64,000 nucleotides of DNA from a bacterium UBA6115 (GTDB lineage Bacteria > Bacillota_A > Clostridia > Christensenellales > Aristaeellaceae), in assembly GCA_002428405.1 (NCBI GenBank), contig DIWD01000062.1, forward strand, positions 8,418 to 72,417, read 5' to 3'. The translations under genes and the position numbers were made by a program. Shown piece after piece: positions 43,524 to 50,382 of the stretch; position 1 is the stretch's first letter, and the number at the start of each line of letters is the position of its first letter. The notes under the pieces were generated by a model. The model was not told the DNA's origin. It did no database searches and saw only the letters and a list, made by a program, of their open reading frames with translations.

Positions 43524-45110
43524 TCAATCCTCCCCAATCGTGATGTCCGTCCCGTCCTTGAAGCGGAACACCAGCGCGCCGTCCTTCATGACCGTCACAC
43601 TTTCCGTCACGGCGGCCCAGAGGCGTTCATCGAAGGCGTCCAGGCACTCGCCCCGGTCTTCGATGTTCCGGATGAAACTGTCCAGCAGGATTTTCCTGTT
43701 CTGCTTTTCACGCCGGAGACTTTCAAGTTCATGTAGGTGCTTGAGCGCAATGGCATGCCTCTCCAGGTAGGGGGCATTCTTGTCGGCTATTCCGTCCTCC
43801 GCGCTTCCCGCGCTGGCCGCGCTCCTTATGCTGTTGCGGACCAGTTCGGCGAGCACCACGGTCTCCTGGCTCAGGGCTCCTATCTCAGCGTCCAGTCCGG
43901 AACAGTCGCACAGCGCCTTTTGCGCGAGGCGGCAGTTGTCAGCCAGTTCTTCGCGGTAAGCCAGAACGGAGTTGAACGCGGCAACGAACTTCCGCTTCAT
44001 ATCCTCCTCCAAGACGTGCGGGGTGGCGCATTTCTCCTCGCGCCTGTACTTCTCGTTACACCGCCAGATCACCTTGCGGTACTTGGTGTTGGAGCCCCAC
44101 ACCTTCGCGCCGTAGAAACCGCCGCAGTCGCCGCACACGATCCTGGTCGACAGCGGGCTGTTGCAGGCGCTTGGGCGACCCAGATTCTTCCTCCGCTCCA
44201 TCTCCGCCTGGACTGCGTTAAACTCCGCCGGGTCTATGATGGCCGGGTGGCTGTTCTGGACAATATACTGCGGCAGCTCTCCCCTATTCACCCTCGTCTG
44301 TTTGGTTAAAAAGTCAACAGTGAAACTTTTTTGAAGGATGGCATCGCCCTTGTATTTCTCATTGGTAAGGATGGACTCCACGGTGGAATTATACCATTCC
44401 TCCTTCCCGCCAGGCGTGGGGATGCCCATACCCGTCAAACGCCTCGCTATCGAGGACGGCGTCCTGCCTTCCATAAACAAGCGGTAGATCAAACGGACAG
44501 TTTTTGCCTCGCTTTCAACGATCCGCGGGCGCTCATCCTCTCCCCTCTCGTACCCCAGGAAATGTGTATAGGCCATGGAAACCTTACCGTCGGCAAACCG
44601 TTTTCTCAGCCCCCAGGCCGTGTTTTGCCCAATATTCGCAGACTCTGATTGCGCAAGGCTCGAAAGCAGAGAAAGAAGCAGTTCGCCCTTTCCATCCAGC
44701 GTGTAGATGTTTTCTTTCTCAAAAAACACCTCAATTCCCTTTTCCTTCAGTTTCCGTACCGAGGTTAGACAGTCCACTGTGTTCCGGGCAAACCTGCTGA
44801 CCGATTTAGTCAGGATCAAGTCTATCTTCCCTGCCAGGGCGTCAGCAATCATTCTGTTGAATCCGTCGCGCTTCTTTATGCTCAACCCGCTGACGCCTTC
44901 ATCCGTGTAAACACCGGCATATTCCCAGTCAGGCCGTTCGTTGATGTATTTCGTGTAATAATCCACTTGCGCGGCATATGATGTTTGCTGTTCATCGCTG
45001 TCTGTGGAAACCCTCGCATATGCGGCGGTCTTCCGCTTTCCTGGCAATTGTGCCTTACTTGATACATGCATCGGTAAGGTCGCCGGTATGATCTTAACGG
45101 TTGTTTCCAC
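43524..45110 (-). CDS. Large serine recombinase B
   Basis: The GTG at 45110 follows AAGGAG at eight bases and overlaps recombinase A by 17 bases; the product is 528 residues. The resolvase domain has the catalytic Ser in AAYARVSTDSDEQQTS near residue 36 and the Arg-rich SVSRFARNTVD near 102. The recombinase domain follows (KRFADGKVSMAYTHFLGYER near 168, GGKEEWYNSTVESILTNEKY near 233), then a zinc domain (VCGDCGG near 321 and later RCNEKYRREEKC) and a helical C-terminal coiled-coil region. Such proteins integrate and excise phages and Tn916/Tn4451-like elements. It lies last in the cassette, next to the presumed element end. Confidence 0.93.
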   Translation of the reverse strand: METTVKIIPATLPMHVSSKAQLPGKRKTAAYARVSTDSDEQQTSYAAQVDYYTKYINERPDWEYAGVYTDEGVSGLSIKKRDGFNRMIADALAGKIDLILTKSVSRFARNTVDCLTSVRKLKEKGIEVFFEKENIYTLDGKGELLLSLLSSLAQSESANIGQNTAWGLRKRFADGKVSMAYTHFLGYERGEDERPRIVESEAKTVRLIYRLFMEGRTPSSIARRLTGMGIPTPGGKEEWYNSTVESILTNEKYKGDAILQKSFTVDFLTKQTRVNRGELPQYIVQNSHPAIIDPAEFNAVQAEMERRKNLGRPSACNSPLSTRIVCGDCGGFYGAKVWGSNTKYRKVIWRCNEKYRREEKCATPHVLEEDMKRKFVAAFNSVLAYREELADNCRLAQKALCDCSGLDAEIGALSQETVVLAELVRNSIRSAASAGSAEDGIADKNAPYLERHAIALKHLHELESLRREKQNRKILLDSFIRNIEDRGECLDAFDERLWAAVTESVTVMKDGALVFRFKDGTDITIGED

Positions 45111-46401
45111 GGTCCTGTCTCCTTTTCAAGCATTCCCGGGCAGCCTGCCGCATTTCCCCCGTCCAGGACTCCCTCCTGGATCTGTCTTGCCATTTGTGAA
45201 GGATCTCGCTTCCGTCCCGGCATATGATCAATAGTTGGTTATGCTGGGGTATGCGGATCTCCTTGATCCGCTTATCAAAAACCAAGGGATCAAATTCCGT
45301 TAGCCCTAAAACCTCACTGCAGACATTCATCAACACCTCCTCAGGCACCTGCTTGGCAGGGCAATATGCTTTCCCCAGCTTTAGAAAGGTACCGCACTGC
45401 CAGGACTTTTTCCCGTTTATTGTTTTTCTCCGGTAATGCTTCTTGCAGTTTTCACAGACCACTTTCCCTGTAAAAGGGTTTACCATTCCCTTTTCTGAAG
45501 GCTCATTGTGTCTCTGGCGTTTCTCCAGAAGACCCTGTACGGCGTCAAAGGTTTCTCTGTCGATGATCGCTTCATGGTGGTCCTGTACGAAGTATCTGGC
45601 GGCCCTTCCCTTGTTCACATAATCGATTTTGGTGAGGTGGTCAGGCCGTATGTATTTCTGCATCATGAGGTCTCCGGCGTATTTCTCATTGCATAGCATT
45701 TGAGCGATGATGCTCTGATGCCAATCCTTTCCTTGCTTTGATCTGATGTTGAGGGCAGCCAGCTTGCGTTGGATGGCGTTGATGCCCATCCCGTCCAGAT
45801 AATCCTGGAAGATCATCCGCACTACCGCTGCTTCTTCCGGAATAACTCTGAATTGCCCCTTCCTGACCTGATACCCCATCAGCGAAACGGACTGCGGGAT
45901 GCCGTGCTGGAAATTCTTCTTGATCCGCCATTTGCAGTTCTCGCTCGCGGACAGGCTTTCCTCCTCGGCGCAGCTGGCGATAATCGTCAGCATCAGCTCC
46001 CCTTCAGCGCTCATGGTGTGAATGTTTTGTTCTTCAAAGAACACATCAACATCATAGCTTTTTAGTTCTCTGACCGTTTCCAGAAGGTCCACCGTATTGC
46101 GTGCAAAGCGAGAAACCGCCTTGGTGATCACAATGTCGATCCTGCCATTCCGGCAGTCCTCTATCATCTGCCTGAACTGGGGGCGGTTGTTTTTCGTCCC
46201 GGTCATGGCTTCATCGCTGTACACGCCCACAAAGACCCAGCCTGGCTGGCGACGAATGTAATCACGGTAATAATCCACCTGGGCCGCCAGGGAGTGGATC
46301 ATTTCACCTTTGCCTGTGGATACCCTGGCGTACGCGGCTGCTTTTTTGAGTGTCGGCATTACCGCAACCGCTTCTTTCTTCCAAACGATCTTGTTGTCCA
46401 T
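45094..46401 (-). CDS. Large serine recombinase A
   Basis: The ATG at 46401 has AAAGGAGG at ideal spacing, giving 435 residues; a longer frame would start at 46464, overlapping the small gene upstream. The catalytic Ser is in AAYARVSTGKGEMIHS near residue 28, and KAVSRFARNTVDLL near 95 carries the active-site Arg residues. The recombinase domain has CNEKYAGDLMMQKYIRP near 238, and the zinc ribbon VCENCKKHYRR near 318 pairs with a later CGTFLKLGKAYC. It lacks the long C-terminal coiled coil of recombinase B. The two overlapping genes are unlike in sequence, so both may be needed for one reaction or act at different steps. Confidence 0.93.
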   Translation of the reverse strand: MDNKIVWKKEAVAVMPTLKKAAAYARVSTGKGEMIHSLAAQVDYYRDYIRRQPGWVFVGVYSDEAMTGTKNNRPQFRQMIEDCRNGRIDIVITKAVSRFARNTVDLLETVRELKSYDVDVFFEEQNIHTMSAEGELMLTIIASCAEEESLSASENCKWRIKKNFQHGIPQSVSLMGYQVRKGQFRVIPEEAAVVRMIFQDYLDGMGINAIQRKLAALNIRSKQGKDWHQSIIAQMLCNEKYAGDLMMQKYIRPDHLTKIDYVNKGRAARYFVQDHHEAIIDRETFDAVQGLLEKRQRHNEPSEKGMVNPFTGKVVCENCKKHYRRKTINGKKSWQCGTFLKLGKAYCPAKQVPEEVLMNVCSEVLGLTEFDPLVFDKRIKEIRIPQHNQLLIICRDGSEILHKWQDRSRRESWTGEMRQAARECLKRRQDRGNNR

Positions 46402-46460
46402 GTCCTGCCTCCTTTCACGGTACGATACATCACTCAAAACATGAGTATTATCAAGTGTTT

Positions 46461-46616
46461 TCATCGATATATGCTGCCTTCAGGCAGTCCGTAACGGCTT
46501 GCGGCGATTTGTTCTGCCTGACACAGATCCTCTTCTGAAATGAGGCCGTCATCCAGCCATTTTCTGTACACTGCCATCGCTGCGAGGTAATGGATGATAC
46601 GCAGTTCCTTGCTCAT
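46461..46616 (-). CDS. Small SHOCT-like protein of the recombinase cassette, 51 residues
   Basis: The ATG at 46616 overlaps the stop of the HTH/zinc gene (ATGA), so translation is coupled. The 51-residue product reads MSKELRIIHYLAAMAVYRKW, then a C-terminal LISEEDLCQAEQIAASRYGL segment, resembling the short helical SHOCT-type proteins regularly found just before serine recombinases in Clostridia. Too small for a catalytic role; a recombination directionality or partner function is possible but only inferred from position. Confidence 0.65.
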   Translation of the reverse strand: MSKELRIIHYLAAMAVYRKWLDDGLISEEDLCQAEQIAASRYGLPEGSIYR

Positions 46617-47023
46617 GGCCGTGCCGCCCTGGATTTACCGCTGCAGGAACGCGAGCAATACTTCCGCTCCCTTTTCCCTCTGTTTTGGAAGCTTTTACCG
46701 CATTCCTGACAAACAAATGTGCGAAGGTTTCTTTTGTTCATCTCCATGGGATGGCTATTCCACCACTTCATGCGGCAAGCGTCAGAGCAATATTTGCGAA
46801 CCCGGTGCCCCGATGCCTGAACCAAGGCATTGCCACAGTTAACGCATTTTTTGGGAAACGTTGGGCTACATACAGCCTGGATGCCTGTGTTCCCGTTCGG
46901 ATTGTTTCTTTTGCAGAACGATTTCACTGTATTTTCTGATAACCCAAGGTTTTTTGCTATTGCACCATACCCATGCCCAGTTTGGCGCATGCTGAGAATG
47001 CGTTCTTTCTGAAGTTCCTTCAC
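46613..47023 (-). CDS. HTH and zinc-finger protein of the recombinase cassette
   Basis: GTG at 47023 has GGGAGG seven bases upstream and gives 136 residues; a longer TTG frame to 47062 is not supported. Residues 5-38 contain a sigma-4/Hin-like helix-turn-helix (GYGAIAKNLGLSENTVKSFC). Two zinc modules follow, KKCVNCG...RKYCSDACRMKWW and FVCQECGKSF...RKYCSRSCSG, each with CxxC and CxxxC pairs. It is the first gene of the cassette and probably a DNA-binding partner or regulator of the recombinases. This gene type recurs in front of serine recombinases in clostridial elements. Confidence 0.75.
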   Translation of the reverse strand: MKELQKERILSMRQTGHGYGAIAKNLGLSENTVKSFCKRNNPNGNTGIQAVCSPTFPKKCVNCGNALVQASGHRVRKYCSDACRMKWWNSHPMEMNKRNLRTFVCQECGKSFQNRGKRERKYCSRSCSGKSRAARP

Positions 47024-47173
47024 TGCGCTTCCTCCCGTCCGAGGGATGAAATGCCCCCTCAATACTCATAGGACAGAAAGTCCGTTTTTGAGTACCGGAG
47101 AAACCCCTCATCTGTAACTGGAAGAAAGAGAGGCGTTTGGACGAAAACTGCCTGACTGAAGCGGATAAATCAT

Positions 47174-47219
47174 AAAAAAAGGCCTCCAGCCGGACTTGCA
47201 TCCGAACTGGAGGTTTTTT
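47174..47219 (-). terminator. Terminator at the end of the prophage late operon
   Basis: CCTCCAG and CTGGAGG (47183-47189 and 47207-47213), plus inner CGGA/TCCG, form a stem with seven T following on the minus strand and six T on the plus strand. It ends the late transcript after the holin gene and separates it from the recombinase cassette. Confidence 0.8.
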
Positions 47220-47230
47220 CAGTCAGGTAT

Positions 47231-47647
47231 TCAGTTATCTTCTTCGCTATCTTGCAGCTGCGCCAGAATCGTCTTCAGTTTTTCGGGTACAGGCAGCCCC
47301 AGGTATACCGTGTTTTCCAAGATGGACAGGCCTTCATTGCTTAAGTAGAAGAAGATGACCGCGGTGCGCAGCCCTGCGCCTGTCCCGATGATGTTAGCGT
47401 CCACAATGTGCGCCACACCCACGAGGCAGAAGATGATGATCTTTCGGAATATCCCCTTGAAGCCCACCTCACTGGAAAGTGTCTTGTCGATGATGGCCAC
47501 CATCACCCCGGAAATGTAGTCGAGGACCACAAAGATAATCAGGGCGATCAACAGGCCATCCAGCCCGCCCAGGAAGTAACCTAATGCTCCACCCAGTACC
47601 GTGATTGCGACCTGGATCTTCGCCCAGATCAATTCAATGACTTTCAT
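47231..47647 (-). CDS. Phage holin (TcdE/Bhl-like, holin family 4)
   Basis: The ATG at 47647 has GGAGG upstream and gives 138 residues. Three to four hydrophobic helices are seen: VAITVLGGALGYFLGGLDGL, LIALIIFVVLDYISGVMVAI with the family-typical LDYxxG, and IIIFCLVGVAHIVDANII, followed by AVIFFYLSNEGLSILEN. This matches the phage holin/toxin-secretion family. It forms membrane pores that let the endolysin reach the wall. It is the last gene of the late operon, downstream of the endolysin. Confidence 0.92.
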   Translation of the reverse strand: MKVIELIWAKIQVAITVLGGALGYFLGGLDGLLIALIIFVVLDYISGVMVAIIDKTLSSEVGFKGIFRKIIIFCLVGVAHIVDANIIGTGAGLRTAVIFFYLSNEGLSILENTVYLGLPVPEKLKTILAQLQDSEEDN

Positions 47648-47711
47648 GTTCCATTCCTCCAAATAAAAAATACCGCTCCCGCGGGTGTGGTTTCGATGAC
47701 CTGTGAGATCG

Positions 47712-47886
47712 TCAGCCCAATTCAGACGTAAGCCGCGCAAGCTCTAAGGCGATTTCTCCAAGTCGTTGTGCGATCGCTTGCACAGCAGGCTTGTCTGTGG
47801 ATTCGTCCGAGGTGCCATGTGATACTGCTTGTCAGCGCTGCACTGGCTTTGAGGATAGCGTCCAATGTAATCCGTTCCATCTGCAT
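47712..47886 (-). pseudogene. Small phage gene with an apparent single-base frameshift
   Basis: An ATG at 47886 with AGGA upstream starts MQMERITLDAILKASAALTS; a second frame then gives SHGTSDESTDKPAVQAIAQR and ends SELG. Joining them needs removal of one base near 47822, giving about 57 residues. It lies between endolysin and holin, where small accessory genes are common. Either a true frameshift mutation or a sequence error; no family recognised. Confidence 0.4.
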
Positions 47887-47901
47887 CGATCCTGCTTCAA
47901 A

Positions 47902-48726
47902 TCAAAGGGTTAATTCCCTGGCGTCCATGAGCTCCTCCAGGGTACGGTCAATGCTGGCCCTATGGATGACGAGAAGGTCGATGATCACATCGATCTTCAA
48001 AAGCAACGGTTCTGGCTCGTCATCTGCCGTTGCATTGCCATCCAAGAAAGAGGCCAGCATCCAGCCGGCCTTTCCGCTATAGAGGATCTCCCACCAACCA
48101 CCAGTTTTCTGGAGGACCTCTACTTCCGCACCGATGGGGACGTTGGCTTTCGCGATGGACTGAATACTCGGACTGACACGCATCCGGACGGACTTCCCTG
48201 ACAGTGCTGTTACCGTTGCAAATTCTTTTTCGTGTATACTCGTTAAATCCTCCCTGCTGTCGTAATCCACTCCATCAATCCGACCGCCGTAGCGCCATCC
48301 GTTCTTCCTTTGGGTATTCAGCGCTGTGTCGATATTGATGCCGTCATTTGGCGAGCTGCTGCAGTGCGTGATGCGCAGGGGGCTGACGGAAGTGATCACA
48401 CCGACATGATAGTAATCCCGCCTGTCAGGATGCTTTTCGTATGTGTCCGGCAGGGCATATCCAGTTTCTCCTGGATCTCGGTACTTGAATACCAGACCGC
48501 CGAGTTCGACAGGAACCGGGCTTTCAAGCGTAGCCATTTCGTACCGGGCAGACCAGTTTGAACCATGGTTTTTAATTTCCTCAACGCCTGCACGCCTGAA
48601 TGCACCGATGATCAGTCCGATACAGTCGCAGGTTGGCTCCGGCGTTCCGTCCGTTCCCAGCTTATAGGTAGGCCGCGCATCTGCAATTTTCTGGATATTG
48701 GCCAGGAAGGTTGATAATTTAATCAC
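47902..48726 (-). CDS. Endolysin: NlpC/P60-like peptidase with SH3 domain
   Basis: A GTG at 48726 with GAGGAG upstream gives 274 residues. Residues 1-150 resemble an NlpC/P60 cysteine peptidase: Cys in CDCIGLIIGAFRRAG near residue 34 and His in YYHVGVITS near 106. A bacterial SH3 domain follows at about 165-225 (GKSVRMRVSPSIQS, VEVLQKTGGWWEILY). The C-terminus is helical (LLLKIDVIIDLLVIHRASID). It cuts wall peptides to release phage particles and has no signal peptide, consistent with holin-dependent export. It sits two genes upstream of the holin. Confidence 0.85.
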   Translation of the reverse strand: MIKLSTFLANIQKIADARPTYKLGTDGTPEPTCDCIGLIIGAFRRAGVEEIKNHGSNWSARYEMATLESPVPVELGGLVFKYRDPGETGYALPDTYEKHPDRRDYYHVGVITSVSPLRITHCSSSPNDGINIDTALNTQRKNGWRYGGRIDGVDYDSREDLTSIHEKEFATVTALSGKSVRMRVSPSIQSIAKANVPIGAEVEVLQKTGGWWEILYSGKAGWMLASFLDGNATADDEPEPLLLKIDVIIDLLVIHRASIDRTLEELMDARELTL

Positions 48727-48831
48727 GTCATCTCCTCTTTTTCTGCAGTAATGGTGCCTAAGCAGGGCGAGCAAAAATGAAGGGCGAGCCTAGTTCGGTT
48801 CTCGCCCATTGGACCAACTGCTCCTGCTTCG

Positions 48832-48996
48832 TCAACTTTTTTCACTGCTTTCTTCAGAAACAGGCTTTTTGGGCTGGTTCCTGATTTGCTCGTTGATATT
48901 GGAAAGCAGCCCGCTCACCTGAAAATACGGCAGTTTGATAAGCGTGTCGATGATCAGTTGGGCCTCGGCCGCGTCGAATGAAAAAACGTAGATCAT
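48832..48996 (-). CDS. Small phage protein, 54 residues (paralogue of the upstream gene)
   Basis: The ATG at 48996 overlaps the upstream stop as ATGA and has CAGGAGGTG upstream. The product, with AEAQLIIDTLIKLPYFQVSG in the middle, mirrors the pattern of the preceding 59-residue protein (EVEQVLEALSELPFKKVADL), ending in a similar lysine/proline-rich tail. The two are therefore tandem paralogues. Unknown function; the position between tail and lysis genes is typical for such small helical phage proteins. Confidence 0.7.
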   Translation of the reverse strand: MIYVFSFDAAEAQLIIDTLIKLPYFQVSGLLSNINEQIRNQPKKPVSEESSEKS

Positions 48997-49172
48997 TCGG
49001 GTTTCACCTCCTGTTGTACGGTTGCTTCCTGGATCTGTTCTGTCGCCTGGTTCCTCAATTTGAAGAACAGGTCCGCTACCTTTTTGAAAGGCAGTTCGCT
49101 CAGGGCTTCCAGGACCTGTTCCACTTCCGTCTGGGTCATGTGGAGGTTGAATTCTTTGACTTGATTTGGCAT
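48993..49172 (-). CDS. Small phage protein, 59 residues (paralogue of the downstream gene)
   Basis: The ATG at 49172 follows an AAAGGAG-like site. The 59-residue product is helical and acidic-polar: EFNLHMTQTEVEQVLEALSE, then LPFKKVADLFFKLRNQATEQ. Its central segment matches the next gene in hydrophobic spacing (LPFKKVADLFFKL with LPYFQVSGLLSNI). No membrane segment or known domain. It overlaps the next gene by four bases, so both are translated together. Confidence 0.7.
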   Translation of the reverse strand: MPNQVKEFNLHMTQTEVEQVLEALSELPFKKVADLFFKLRNQATEQIQEATVQQEVKPE

Positions 49173-49199
49173 TTTGTTTTTCTCCTTTTTATCGTGTGA

Positions 49200-49607
49200 T
49201 TAAATAGCCGGGGCAGTTTTCTGCATTTCGGGAATGCTGAACGTGATCGCTTCCACTTGCTTGGCAAGCGCCGCTTTTTCTGAAAGAAGGACAGCATTCT
49301 GCTGAACAAGTATCATTTTTTCAGCCTCAAGCGCCGCTTTTTCATCCGTCAACTGTTTCAGGGCTACTGCATTCGGGTCGAAGCGGATAAGCCAGGTTGT
49401 GAACCTCACCGAGTCGTTGTACCCCTCGAACCTTCTCCCACTGTCATCGGTGAATTCCTTGCCTGATTTGATGTGCTCTATCGCGGCGTCAGGCAGTGGT
49501 GCATCTGTCCACAGTTCAAGCACGTTCTGCATTACACCGTCGATGGTTTCCATCCGATTGATGGTGCAGACGCCGGACACCTTGGTCTCCCCAAAAATGA
49601 ATTCCAT
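49200..49607 (-). CDS. Hypothetical phage protein with C-terminal coiled coil
   Basis: The 135-residue protein starts with a compact domain (EFIFGETKVSGVCTINRMET, ALPDAAIEHIKSG-like LPDAAIEHIKSGKEFTDDSG) and ends with an evident coiled coil at about residues 80-120 (LKQLTDEKAALEAEKMILVQ). GGAGGAAGGA precedes the ATG. It lies between the tail-tip gene and the small paralogues, so it may be a tail accessory or chaperone. No family is recognised with certainty. Confidence 0.7.
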   Translation of the reverse strand: MEFIFGETKVSGVCTINRMETIDGVMQNVLELWTDAPLPDAAIEHIKSGKEFTDDSGRRFEGYNDSVRFTTWLIRFDPNAVALKQLTDEKAALEAEKMILVQQNAVLLSEKAALAKQVEAITFSIPEMQKTAPAI

Positions 49608-49618
49608 TTCCTTCCTCC

Positions 49619-50371
49619 TTATGTAACAAATGAGTAAACACCACTACCATCAGGCGTTTCAGAGATGCGCTGTGAACTTAGTATGACAAGAGCTGCCCTG
49701 AGCATACTGACTGAAGTTTGTGCCTGTGTGCCCAAGTAGCCACTACTGTTGACCTGCCTGGCATTAGTAGATGAGCATGTTCGCGTCCACCAGGACTTTG
49801 CAGTGGCTCCGTCATAAAAACTGTCTCTTTTGGTGTTGGCTCCAGCATCATCAACATCAAAATACAGGCACCTTGACCCCTCAACATATGCGGCGGCAGT
49901 ACACCCCGTTTCTGTTTCGGACAACGCAAACACCTTTCTGGCAAGCGTGTAATATCCTATGGCCGGGGCATAAACATCAATGTTTACTGTTTGGCAAAGT
50001 GCTTGTTCTGCCGCAGACAGTTTCCCGTAAAAAGAGGTATTCATTGCCACATCTAAGGTACTGCCATCATATTGAGCTAAAGCAGAGCCGGAACGGTATG
50101 CGCTGTAGGTGGTGGCTCCGCAGTAGTCTTTTGGCATAAGGGTAACGGTTCCTGCCGCGTGGTGGTCTTTGCCTATCACCAAAAATTGCTTTGCGGTTCC
50201 TGAAATGGTCAGGTACACTTTATCGCCAAGGGCAAGAGTTCCAAGGGTTTTATACTCCGCCTTCCATACACCCCCTACGTTGAGGTATACCAGCCCGGGT
50301 TTCCATATGCCGCCGACATTGACGTAGGCGACCCCGTTTTTCCAGACTCCACCGACGTTGATTTTTGGCAT
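49619..50371 (-). CDS. Phage tail-tip protein with VGGVWK repeats and DUF6273-like domain
   Basis: The 250-residue protein begins with three 13- to 15-residue repeats, NVGGVWKNGVAYV, NVGGIWKPGLVYL and NVGGVWKAEYKTL, which occur at the start of many siphovirus tail accessory proteins. From about residue 55 it resembles DUF6273, a fold related to C-type lectins, with SWWTRTCSSTNARQ near 198 and a conserved end (ISETPDGSGVYSF). It follows the fibre gene and is likely a receptor-contacting tip or fibre appendage. No reverse transcriptase or template repeat was seen nearby, so it is not a proven diversity-generating target. Confidence 0.7.
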   Translation of the reverse strand: MPKINVGGVWKNGVAYVNVGGIWKPGLVYLNVGGVWKAEYKTLGTLALGDKVYLTISGTAKQFLVIGKDHHAAGTVTLMPKDYCGATTYSAYRSGSALAQYDGSTLDVAMNTSFYGKLSAAEQALCQTVNIDVYAPAIGYYTLARKVFALSETETGCTAAAYVEGSRCLYFDVDDAGANTKRDSFYDGATAKSWWTRTCSSTNARQVNSSGYLGTQAQTSVSMLRAALVILSSQRISETPDGSGVYSFVT

Positions 50372-50382
50372 GTATTTATTCC

